Part shown: piece by piece, positions 10,032 through 20,074 of the stretch | Numbering within the stretch: position 1 is the first letter of the stretch | How the letters are laid out: each line of letters starts with the position of its first letter | Assembly (NCBI GenBank): GCA_037178625.1 | Contig: CM074145.1 | Coordinates: 1,054,001 to 1,118,000, forward strand | DNA length: 64,000 bases | Direction of reading: 5' to 3' | Source of the DNA: Skeletonema tropicum | Lineage: Eukaryota; Bacillariophyta; Thalassiosirophyceae; Thalassiosirales; Thalassiosiraceae | The notes under the pieces: model-generated | Told to the model about the DNA's origin: nothing | Databases searched by the model: none | What the model saw: the letters and a program-made list of their open reading frames with translations, nothing else | Program-made: the position numbers and the translations under genes

Positions 10032-11975
10032 TCATATACGCTCAAAGATTTTGCCCTGCCACATGAATATACCACCCTCGGAACCTACCGATACAACAGT
10101 ATTCTGATCAGGAGAGATTATCACTTTGTTGATCGTTCCACTGTGTCCCTTGCCTGAGGCAAACATTTTTCCATTATCATAATGCCATACATTCACATTT
10201 TTATCCGCTCCTCCGCTGACGAAATGAGTGCCTGCCACCTCAATATCAAGACAAGTCATATCTGATTCGCCTCCATCAATGAAACGGATTGGATTGCCGT
10301 CGTATGCATCCCAGAAACCTATCTTATTGTTGGCACTCGCAGTAATATATTGACTCTCATCAGGATGATAGCACACTGCATTAAATACAGTTGGTGCGTA
10401 CAAGGCGTGAATGCGCACACCCTTTTGCAAGTCCCATACGATGCAGCTCCCATCTGCAGACGCGGATATAGCCTGGCTTCCACTAGAATTGCAAGCGATA
10501 GCATTGACTTCATCTCTATGCTCCTTCATGGAGTGAATCATTGATTGGTGCTTCTCGTGTATCTGCCAAAAGCGAACACGGCCATCTGCACCACCACTTA
10601 CCAGATGCCAGCTTGTTTTTGTATCTCCTACACGATTGCAAATAGCCAAGGACTTCACAGCATCACAGTGCGCATCACTTATCATGAACTGCAACTTGCC
10701 TGATTCAGGGAAGAATGCTCGAATCTTCCCGTCTGACCACGCAGAAATAATACTATCTCCTGCGGCTGTAATGTCTACAGCGTAGCAATTCAAATTTGGC
10801 ACATTGATTCGGAGAAGCTCCCTTCGCTTGGTAACACTCCAGACCCGAATGTCTTGCTCCGATGCGGTGACAAAAATTTCGGAAGTCTTTCGGGGGAATC
10901 GGACATCAAAGATTTCTCCAGCATGACAGGTCTCACGTAACTCGGGAGTGAAGGTGGAGACATCGATGCTGTACCGCTGAGAAGATTCTGTGCCAACAAG
11001 GAAGCTCTGCCCATCCGGATGCAAGGCAATGCTTGTAATTGCACCGTGAAGTTTCGCTTCGTGTGAGGGGATGCGCTTCAAGTCTGGATTGAGAATCTGG
11101 ATAGTACCATCTCCGGCTCCTGCAATGACATTGGTATTACCAGTTTCGGGATTAACGATACACGCTACTGACTTGACCCCTTTGGAGAATCGATCTCGGT
11201 TGTAGCCCACGAGGGAGGGATGATGAACTTCTGGCTCGTTGAATGGCTTGATATCATCCCTCTCGATGTTGAATTTGATCACCTCACCCGTCTTATTTCC
11301 AGTGTAGGCAAATGAATCATCCTCAGAGATGCATAAGCATTGCATCACTCTTCTAATCGAACCCATAGTTATGTCGATCGGATGCAGCTTAGGCATGGAG
11401 ACATCCACCTGCCAAACTCGAGCATGATTGACTCCACAAGTGACAAATCTGTCATTGCGATTGTTTATCCAGCGTATGCAATGAGCAAATTCAGTGGATG
11501 CTTGAGCACCACAAATAGCCGCACCCGTCTTGACGTTCCACACCACAATATCATTATCGTCTTGCCCTCCTAGTGATGTAAGGAATTGTGAATCGCAGCT
11601 AAAGTCGACTGCCTCCACTCGTTTGTGGTGCTGACAAAGAACGTGAAGCAGACAACCTTCGGGCAATGCATCATTGTCATTGGAAATGTAGTCAATCGCC
11701 TTCTTCAAATCCCATACTGTGACTTCTGCTTTGAACGATGCAGGAGTTTCGTGACCTGTTGCTAGGAAGGAGCCATCTTTTGAGATGGCTACACACGAGA
11801 TCTTTTTACCGACCCCAGCATCGAGGAAGAATTGCTTCTTTGATACGAGAGATCGCAGCACCACGACAGATCCCAAGGGAAAGGCGATGAATCGTCCACA
11901 TCGTGTGTAATGGAGGCCGCCATTGACAGATCCAGTGAATCCAATGACGGATTTGAGAGAGAGTTGATCGTTCAT
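10032..11975 (-). CDS. CFAP52: CFAP52 (WDR16)-type ciliary WD40 protein
   Basis: A single-exon 647-residue protein made of WD40 repeats across its full length, matching the family in size and order. Recognisable stretches include the start (SVIGFTGSVNGGLHY), SCVAISKDGSFLATGHET, QFLTSLGGQDDNDIVVWN, FLVGTESSQRYSID, RELLRINVPNLNCY, SIISAWSDGKIRAFFPE and the end (DQNTVVSVGSEGGIFMW). Known CFAP52 proteins are microtubule inner proteins of ciliary doublets. Its presence implies that the organism builds a motile flagellum at some stage, which in diatoms means the sperm of centric species. The gene lies tail-to-tail with the subtilase. Confidence 0.9.
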   Translation of the reverse strand: MNDQLSLKSVIGFTGSVNGGLHYTRCGRFIAFPLGSVVVLRSLVSKKQFFLDAGVGKKISCVAISKDGSFLATGHETPASFKAEVTVWDLKKAIDYISNDNDALPEGCLLHVLCQHHKRVEAVDFSCDSQFLTSLGGQDDNDIVVWNVKTGAAICGAQASTEFAHCIRWINNRNDRFVTCGVNHARVWQVDVSMPKLHPIDITMGSIRRVMQCLCISEDDSFAYTGNKTGEVIKFNIERDDIKPFNEPEVHHPSLVGYNRDRFSKGVKSVACIVNPETGNTNVIAGAGDGTIQILNPDLKRIPSHEAKLHGAITSIALHPDGQSFLVGTESSQRYSIDVSTFTPELRETCHAGEIFDVRFPRKTSEIFVTASEQDIRVWSVTKRRELLRINVPNLNCYAVDITAAGDSIISAWSDGKIRAFFPESGKLQFMISDAHCDAVKSLAICNRVGDTKTSWHLVSGGADGRVRFWQIHEKHQSMIHSMKEHRDEVNAIACNSSGSQAISASADGSCIVWDLQKGVRIHALYAPTVFNAVCYHPDESQYITASANNKIGFWDAYDGNPIRFIDGGESDMTCLDIEVAGTHFVSGGADKNVNVWHYDNGKMFASGKGHSGTINKVIISPDQNTVVSVGSEGGIFMWQGKIFERI

Positions 11976-12315
11976 TGAAGATGAAGAGGTCGAAACGAGT
12001 TTCCCTTGGATACGATGAGGTCTGATCGCTTGGATGGAAAGATTGATGAAAGAGGAGCCAAAGAAGAAAAAATGAGTGTGAGAAAAAGAGGCTAGAAAAA
12101 CTTTTTCTTCTTTTGATTTTGAATTTTTGCGTCATTACTTAAGTAACAATTTTTTCTTTCCATACCATCACCGAATGCCTCCTCTACATGTTCATGTATC
12201 GCACTCATGATTCATTGTTTCCCACTTAGCTCAAGGCATCTATTTACTTCCCAGTTAGATTTATATGTGAAAACGTTTGTATGACATTCGAATCGCGTAG
12301 ACTAAGATGAGTAGC

Positions 12316-13643
12316 TCATTCTTGCTGTGTACTAGACGCATTCATTTGTGATGAAAATGAATCTCTCACCATTGCAATGAGAGTATTCTCCAAGCGGGCC
12401 AACGTGGCTGCGTTTGCACTTCGCTCTTTCTCAAGCAACTCTTTGTTCTCTCCGACTTGTCGCTGCAATCGATCAATCAATGCTTGCGATGATTGTGAGT
12501 CTTCTGCCTTTTCCTTCTCCAAGTGTTGGAACTTATCCTTGAGACGAGTGGCATCATCTTTGAGTTGTATGACCTCTTCCTGCAGTTGTTTGCATTGACT
12601 CATTTCCTTCTCCAGCTCCACACGTACAGTTTGTAATGCTTGGTTTGACTCTCTCAGTTCCTCTTCCGCATCATTTATTTGTATGCCAAACTCTTCCGCC
12701 TGCTTGGCTAAACGCGAATCCATTTCCTCGAGCTGGGTGGATACATTCTCTAGATGAGACTTGTACTTTGCAATCTCAGCGTTGTGGAGCTATGACAGAA
12801 ATAAGCAAGTACGAATGTAAGAGGCTGCATTGAACTCGAACAAATGGCAAATCAGATCTGAGGATGCACATCCACCTTAGTCATTTCTGCACGAATTGCT
12901 TCGCGTTCCGACTTGAATTTCGTCATTAGCTTCGATACTTCGTCTACAGCTTCACTCTTTGCTTCGTGTGCCTTTTGCTCGCGGGCTTCCGACTCCTTCA
13001 ATTGTTCCTGCGAGTGTTCTAGCTTAGTTTGCAATATCATTCTTGTCTGCTTCAACTCCATCTGAGCTGCTTCCTTATCCTTCACATTTTGTCTTGTTAC
13101 GTCTGCAAGGCGTAGCTCCAGCCGTTCAATCTTTGATTCATGCTCTGCATTTTTACCTTCTGATAGTTCAAGGTCGTGGCGCAATTGGGACTGCTCCATC
13201 GCTAGAGTATTGTTTGAATCGGCCAGAGTAGCATGCTGAGTTTCAAGGTCTTTTACTTTGTCACGCAGTTGTTCTACTTGGGAGTCTTTATCGGCAGCGC
13301 TAGCAGTTAACTGCAATAAATCATGACGTTGTACGTCATTCTCGGCTCTCAATGTGTCAATAGTATCTTGGAGGAGAATGTTCGTCTGTTTCCAATCATT
13401 CGCTTGAGACGTGGCGTCAAATAATGCAGCCTTGGTAGTATTCAACTCTATTTGGATGGAAGAATTCATTTCATTCTCCTTGTCTAGAGCTATACGAAGA
13501 GATTCCAATCGCCTTGCATCGAATTCATCATCCGTCGCAACAGCAAGAACTGATGAATTATTGTCTCTCCTGGCAAATGACGCAGATCCAGACGCTGATC
13601 CTGCGAAGGGCACGCCTGAGATCCTTTCGATGTCTTTCCACAT
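12316..13643 (-). CDS. Long coiled-coil protein, unknown function
   Basis: Exon 1 reaches 12876 and exon 2 is 12789-12316; splicing AAG|GTGGAT to CATAG|CTC keeps the heptad pattern unbroken (EMTK then LHNAEIAKYKSHLENV). From the ATG at 13643 the product is 413 residues, nearly all a charged coiled coil after a short N-terminal part (MWKDIERISGVPFAG). The true start may be further upstream: a CTCCAG acceptor precedes INRSPTEQMWK, and an open frame (LDDSYVELLSR followed by GTAAAA) about 130 bp away joins it in phase, but that exon has no ATG in frame that I could find. The family is not recognised. It is divergent from the ZIP4-like gene, with about 270 bp between starts. Confidence 0.7.
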
Positions 13644-13912
13644 TTGCTCAGTAGGACTTCGATTTATCTGGAGGATAAAGTATAAAGCGACGGCACGTGA
13701 GATTGTCAATGGAGCCTGTTCCCAAGAGGTTGCTTGCAATGCTTTGACATTCGCATTGGAGGAGATGTCTCAGAATTTTCAAGATCTTTTCGCTTTTTAC
13801 TCTACTTAGCAGCTCTACGTAGGAATCGTCCAGCGCATTAATCCTTGATTTTTTGGCTTGCTTGCCACTTCCATCTCATTCAATCACCCACCGCACCGCA
13901 CCTGAAGACACA

Positions 13913-16900
13913 ATGCCAACGCCCGTGGACGACACCAACATGACAGTTCCCCCTGCTTCTTCCTCCAATGATACCACCGCCGAAATGATGGAAGTCACGG
14001 CGCATCTCAGCTCCTCCGAGCCCTCCTCCTCCCCGGCGGCGGCGGCAATGAACAATAACGACGACGTCACGGCGCATCCTCCTCACGACAATGGCGATGA
14101 TGTTGCCATGGACGACAACGATGGCAGCACATCCCCCATTCAGCCAAACTCTTTCAATGCTGATGATGATATTGAAATGAGCCCTCGTAAAGATGAATCA
14201 GTCAACCCGATGGACAATCCCACGGCCATGAAGAATGATGATTTGGAATCATCATTCTCATCTGCGCCGCCGGAACAAGAATCTGCCATTCCCACCTCCA
14301 GTCCAACCACCAAGAATGATGATGGCGAGGAGAATACTAGTCCTGAAGAAGTGCTATTGGACGATAGTATGGAAGAGAAGAGTCTTTCAGATGAAGAGAA
14401 GAAGAAGAATAACCGTGGTGCCAAGCAGCTGGACGCACCACCACCACCCCCCTCGGCAGAACAAAGACGTCGCGATGACAATCATCTAGATGATACATTG
14501 GCCAAACTGCAGCACTCCATCTCGGTGGCCATTTTGGCATTTCGAAAGGAGGAGCAATGTAATGAAACTATGACAAAAGATGCAGGCGGAACAAAGAATG
14601 ATGATGGCGGTAGTGCCTATGTAAAGTTACGTGAGGCGGCGATGGAGGCGTACCAAACTTTGGTGGAGTATGGCGCATCTTTGGATCTGAGTTTGGACAT
14701 GATGTCTTCTTTGAACAAGAGACGTCGTGGGAAGCTCGAGAAGATTGGACGGTAAGTTGTTGTTGATGATGTGTGTACAGTACAATGAAGTAGCTTAATT
14801 CACGCACGTTTGTCTCACTCCTCAATCATGTCATTCCAAAACTGCAGAGATCTGTGGAAGATCATTCGTACCAATCCCGACCTATTTAATGATGTTATAT
14901 CAGATGCCACGACCGCTACTTTTGACATTACTGCCTCTTCTTCTTCGTTGGAACAAAAGAGACAACGAGCCATTGCAGGAGGCTACATCCGAACCATTGC
15001 CGTGCGCTTGATATTTTTACAGTACATTGATACACGATGCAGCAATGTAAGCCCACCCACACTTCACGATCGACGTGATGAGAATAATGCACACACTCCC
15101 TCTCCAAAGGAGTTGGTGTTTGGGCTGAAGGTATTGTCCAAGGGTGGACGAGCCATCCTCCAGCACGAGAAGAATGCAAGAGATTCTCATGACACTCTAT
15201 CACTCGCCATCTCTTGCTTCAATGTCTTGAGCCGTATGGCACAAAGTGATGGAGAGGCTGCCAATGAATTGAAGGATGTGCTATTGGATGAAGCATTTGA
15301 TGTATACTCTGCTTTGCCGAATGCTGCTGCTCTCTTTGAAGAAGAGCAGCATGCTGAAATGTCCATCAAAGAAGATGATGCATCTACTCAAGCTGATAAT
15401 AGCAGTGTAGATTGGCCTGCTATCGTACTCCAACACTTGGACGCTGCTAAAACCTTCATCGATGAGCACTGCAACGAGGCACTGAACAGTGAGAGCAAGT
15501 CCGCTCTAAAATACGCAGCGTTGCAACGCTTCTTGCCACAGTTGGCAAGGCTCTGCTTCAAGCAGGGCTCTCACTTAGCAGAGATTGGTATGAATGATCA
15601 AGCAACGAAGGCTCTAAACATTGATCTTACTGCAACAGACTCTTGCCTTGGTCATATCAAGACGGAGAAAGGACGCACTAACCAAAAGAAGAACGAGTCA
15701 CAGATGCTTCACAATCTTGAGGCGGACATTGTGGTATTGTCCATTGAGTCACTCTACGTGCTGTCGGCAGCACTCCAGTCGTTAGGGAGGAAGAAGGATG
15801 CGATTGCCTGCCTAGATCAGGTTGAATTTTACATGAATGAGAAGCATCAGCGGGACGAGGAACTTCATGGCAACACCATGAATGATCTTGGCAGTGGGAC
15901 CGACTTTGTCTTCTCGGAGGATTCAATCGGGCCAGCAAAAGACAAAGCTGACATCAAGAACCGCTCTCAATCTGCTCTTACAAAGAGTCGTCACATTCAT
16001 TCTCGTGAGAAGGCGATGCTGGGAGCTCGTAAGATCCAGCTGTTCAATAATAATCCCTCCAAGGAGGACGAGCGCTGCATTGATGATCAACTCAGTGCCA
16101 TGGTGGAGCTAGTTTCGAAGAAGGAAGAATCTACACTAGTGGAAACGAGCGTTGAAAATAATGAAATGTTGAAGCTCACTCTCCAGTCAATCCGTGTTGT
16201 GCACGTGAGGCGAAAGTTGGCGAGCACGTCCGACGCAGGCAGCTCAGCACTTGATCCGTATCAATTGATGTTTGATAAATTAGCAAAGAGCCATCAGCTC
16301 CGACCCTTCGTCGTGTTAGACAAACTCAGTGCGATTTTGCACGTTGCATGTGAAGTGCGTGGTGGTGGTAAAAAATTGGAGAGTGAATATCAATCCATCG
16401 ACCAAGAGGCCATCATTTTGGCAGATCAGTTCATATCATCCTTCAAGCGTGATAATGCACTCACTACAGACACGACATTGTTTCTAGATGCAAAGCACTC
16501 GATGAAGACGGAGCTACTGAATGAAGCCAAATCAGTTTTCTCCAGGGCGGTCTCTCTTTATCATTCGTGGGAAGTGCATGAGATGTGCGCAAAATGGGCC
16601 AGCATACTCAAGGACATCTACGAGACAAGTAAAGTCTCCCCCGAGCACGGAGAAGATCCCGTTCTCGCTGAAGTGCTAGCAGTATTGGCATCCTCGCTTT
16701 CGATGAGCGGCGATCACGCTGAAGGGATGAAGATGGCGAGAGAGTCTTGGAAGAACCACAAATGTGTAAACAGCTTGGCCACTCTTTTTCACTGTGCTGC
16801 AAAGCACAAACACGCAGATGCGCTGCTAGAATTTGACAACGCGCTCAATGAGCTTTCGACAACGGACCACGACGTCATCCTTGAGCATTTCCCTCGCTTT

Positions 16901-18435
16901 TCGAACTCTTGCGTGGAGAATGGAGCAGCAGAGGGGGACGGAGAATTATTACTTGGAGTCCAAGAGCGATGGCTGAATTTACAACTTCGATCCAAGAATC
17001 TTAGTGCATGCCTCGAAAGCAAGAAAGCATGCGAGTCTCCTTCAGGTCAGAGCGTTTTGAACCTTCTCTGCGCATACCTTGACAACTTTGAGCACGTAAG
17101 TTCTTCTCAGAAGGACAAGCAAAAGGTTGAAAGCATGTGTGAGTATCTGGGCCATATTATCGATGGAGTGCTACGTCTGCTCCAAGTGTGCCGCGATAGA
17201 AAAGAAGAGAAGCTCACCGGAAGGAGGAAAAAGAAGAAGACTTCGAAAGAGTGCAACGGCGTTGAATTCGATTCGATTTGGGATGACTCTGCCACGCAGA
17301 CGCTCTTGGGCTTGCGGAGCCAATGTGTTCACTGCGCAGAAAGCTTGTGGAATATCGGGCAGCAGCTAATGGCTGCAAGTGTACTTGACGATTCTACTTA
17401 CGATTCGAGAGCTCTGGCAGCAGATCTCTTTGCAGCGAGTCACGACTTTATCTTGATGGTAAGAATCATCTTGAGTGAATTATCGTATCACTATCTGTTT
17501 GCTCTCAACTGTATTCTCACACTCCTCATCCAAATTATATATAATGCTTACAGAGTGAAGAGGAAGAAGGGGCACGGCTCAGCAAGCTTGATTATGACGT
17601 GAAGTATGAGCCAGAGAAATTTGCCATGCCTTGTTTCAATGGTCCCTCGTCCACCGCTGCATCTGATATCAGTAGCCAATTTAGCGCGCAATGTTTACTC
17701 CTCTCGGCCGCTGTCACTGCTGATTATCTGGCATCATCTGGAGATGACCAAAAAAGCTCCACAAAAATTTTACACCGTCGTACTCTGCACCGTCTCGCTC
17801 AATCTCAGCAAGAGTTTGAATTGAACTGCAAGAAGAATGCAAAGGTTTCAAAAATGATTGCTCTCCTCACTATGATGTGTCTTCTTGGTCTCGAAGAGGA
17901 TTCCTTTTCATTTCAAACGTGCAACGATGGGCTTTGTGCTACACTCCTAAAGCTACACATCACTGACGCGGTGGTTGCTGGCGAAAAGTTCCAAATATTG
18001 AAACAGGTAAAATTGATGTCAGACTTGGCGCTACAAAAACATTTGACACACACCGACAGGGTTCTCACGAAGCTATGCTCCGACATGCTTCAGAAATCCG
18101 GCACTTTTGTGGTAGGAGAGATTTCGTTGGGCGATTTGCAGCGGAAGATGATTCAATCTGCCGTGAGTGTCGAAGAGGTCATTGGAATCTTCCATGAAAT
18201 CGATGACTTGTCTAAGAAGGAAGGCACCTCTTACTCTCCTGAAGAGTTTGCTTGGTTCACAGTAGAGGCTCACAACAAAGCCATCCAACTCTCCACAGTT
18301 GGTGATGACACTAAGGCCAAGATCTACTCCACATTTGCATTGAAGTTTGTTGAATTCTCGACGAAAGAGGTCCGCTGCCACAAAAGCATAATCATGAATG
18401 CTTTTTCCAAATCGGTGCAGAAGCAGGGTTTTTAG
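13913..18435 (+). CDS. SPO22/ZIP4-like TPR protein, large, meiosis-type
   Basis: Three exons (13913-14751, 14848-17458, 17554-18435) give 1,443 residues in one frame. The first 170 residues are acidic, Ser/Asp-rich low complexity, followed by a proline run. The rest is helical and TPR-like, with segments such as ELVFGLKVLSKGGRAILQ, ISCFNVLSRMAQ, ESLWNIGQQLMAASVL and RALAADLFAASHDF that resemble the SPO22/ZIP4 family, which scaffolds meiotic crossover proteins on chromosome axes. Only general resemblance supports this; another TPR scaffold is possible. There is an alternative in-frame ATG at 13853. Bases from 15252 onward are duplicated at 20075, so this is the only copy with its 5' end. It is convergent with SEC8. 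Confidence 0.65.
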
Positions 18436-18600
18436 GAGAATGGACCGAAGAGTCAATTTCATGTCCATACATTTATGTAACACTAATGATATAGTAGGCT
18501 TACTTCATTGGTTAACGCTCGTCTAATGGATTGTCTCTTCCCGTCTTCATTTTGCCTGCCTTGAGCAAGTTGTTGAAGCGTCTATGTAGGAGTGTATGCT

Positions 18601-18835
18601 TTTAAAACAAGAGAGCATGCGAGTCTCCTCCAGGCCATAGCGCTTTGGACCTTCTACGCGCATATCTTGAGAACTTTGAGCTCGTCAGTTCTTCTCTGAA
18701 GGACAAGCAAAAGGTTGAAAGCATGTGTGAGTATCTGGGACATATTATCGATGGAGTTCTACGTTTGCTCCAAGTGTGCCGCGATAGAAAGGAAGAGAAG
18801 CTCACCGGGAGGAGGAAAAAGAATAATAATTTATG
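18601..18835 (+). pseudogene. Diverged internal fragment of the ZIP4-like gene, copy in repeat 1
   Basis: About 230 bp here match 17025-17245 inside exon 2 of the ZIP4-like gene (AGCATGCGAGTCTCCT... to GGAGGAAAAAGAA) with scattered differences. The sequence following it also resembles the gene's own 3' flank (TACGTAACACTAATGATATA; ATTGGTTAACG), as seen after the true stop at about 18477-18590. So an older tandem copy of the gene's tail was made here and lost its middle. It is not part of a functional gene. Confidence 0.8.
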
Positions 18836-18925
18836 CTACGTAACACTAATGATATATTTCCCATACTCCATTGGTTAACGATCATCCTTCATTAGCTTGA
18901 ACCCTCACTACAGAATGACATTCTC

Positions 18926-19390
18926 TTAATTGCCCCTTTCTGTCTTCATTTTGCTCTTGAGCAAGTTGAAGCGTCTAGGATCTCCTCGCCTCCGTGGTCC
19001 ATTAAAGGCAAACATGAGTTGGTAGTCAGTATCAGAAAACTGATTTGGATTACCACGGTAATGATTTTCGAGATCCTTCTGGGAACTCTCCATCAGACTG
19101 ATAAAGATAGCAGACATCTCGAACGAATTGGCAGCATCTTCTTCACTCCAAAATGAGTTCTCAAAGCTTGTGGAACCTTTCAAATCACGATAGAGAACTG
19201 AACCCGTTCTGTCCAGTGCTTCAATTCCATTAAGCGTTATCGGCTTCCCTCCTCCAGCCATGATTCGGCAAGTCTGCATGAGATAATGAGGAATGTATTG
19301 CTCCAGAGATGAAAATGTGTAGGCAGCTACAGCGTTCCCACCAGCTTCACGGATATTATCGCTGGAAGTCGCTAGGTATTCACCGAGGTT
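18926..19390 (-). pseudogene. 3' fragment of SEC8 in repeat copy 1
   Basis: Identical to the last part of the SEC8 gene at 23749-24213 and stranded there by the 4.1-kb duplication. It keeps the normal stop codon region but lacks the upstream three-quarters of the gene. It is broken where the poly(T) of the retrotransposon starts. It still lies convergent to the intact ZIP4-like gene and can provide that gene's native 3' environment. Confidence 0.9.
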
Positions 19391-20074
19391 TTTTTTTTTT
19401 TTAAAGATAAATAAGTGATTAGTTTAGGATGGTATTCAGGAGCTGTTTACTGGGCAAGCTGGATCTGAACTTGCCCATTTTAGGTAATAAGAGGAGTGCA
19501 GTCTAGGTATCTCTAGTTCAGTGGCAAGTCCGCACTCCTCTTGTCACCTGTGCTAGGTGATGGTATGTTCCTCCTCCCTCCTACTCTCAACTGCCTCTCG
19601 ACAGGTGAGAGTGAGAGTCCTCACTCAACCTCTGCCACCGCAGGGGTGGGGGAGAGGGGATTACTCCCCACTCCAGGTGTGCCAGTTGGACATCCCCGGC
19701 CCATTCTCAATGAGTGGCCGGATGCGGTGGTGCCTGTCCCTACTCCCTCTGAGCAGGAGGGAGTTTGCCCGGACTAGGGCAAGGGACATGCGTACCCGCA
19801 CATAGAATATCATCTGGCTACGCTGACGCTCCCACTTTTCAGCTAAGTGTGTACCCAGTTGACGCATCGCATTCAAGGCCTCTCTACCTGGCATTCCATC
19901 AGCCGTGAAGCAGAGGGGGGTGAAGTCCCGACGTCGTTCAAGACAAGCTGCCTTGTACTTGCGGATTTTCTCCCTCTCTTGTTGCCTCAAGACAGCCGAA
20001 GGCGCCTTGTTGCGGTAGGAGCGGCAGTCCGCGTCGGTGATGCGAGTGTCAAAGACAGTTCGACGCTGTCTCTT
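19391..20074 (-). mobile_element. 5'-truncated non-LTR (LINE) retrotransposon fragment
   Basis: Read on the minus strand, the 3' end is a poly(A) of about 14 (T run 19389-19402) preceded by roughly 260 bp of 3' UTR. Before that is the C-terminus of a LINE reverse-transcriptase polyprotein ending at 19661. Typical motifs are present: TVFDTRITDADCRSY, REKIRKYKAACLERRRDFTP, a G-x-EA segment, AEKWERQRSQMIFYVRVRMS and LALVRANSLLLRGSRD. The coding part is cut at 20074, which is 5' truncation as is usual for LINE copies. The fragment sits exactly between the two copies of the 4.1-kb direct repeat. Confidence 0.88.

Larger units (their letters stand above)
15252..19390. repeat. 4.1-kb direct repeat, copy 1
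   Basis: This segment is present again at 20075-24213 at a constant offset of 4,823 bp. I noticed one substitution, G at 15919 against A at 20742, synonymous in the ZIP4-like frame; a full alignment may find others. It covers the ZIP4-like gene from inside exon 2 to its end, its 3' flank, and the last 465 bp of SEC8. The right edge runs directly into the poly(T) of the retrotransposon fragment. Confidence 0.95.

Noticed and set aside
13411..13809. 132-residue open frame on the plus strand
   Set aside because: It runs antisense through the coiled-coil gene and its composition mirrors the opposite strand; no domain.
19541..19805. Two overlapping open frames on the plus strand
   Set aside because: They lie antisense in the 3' UTR and end of the LINE fragment and show no protein features.
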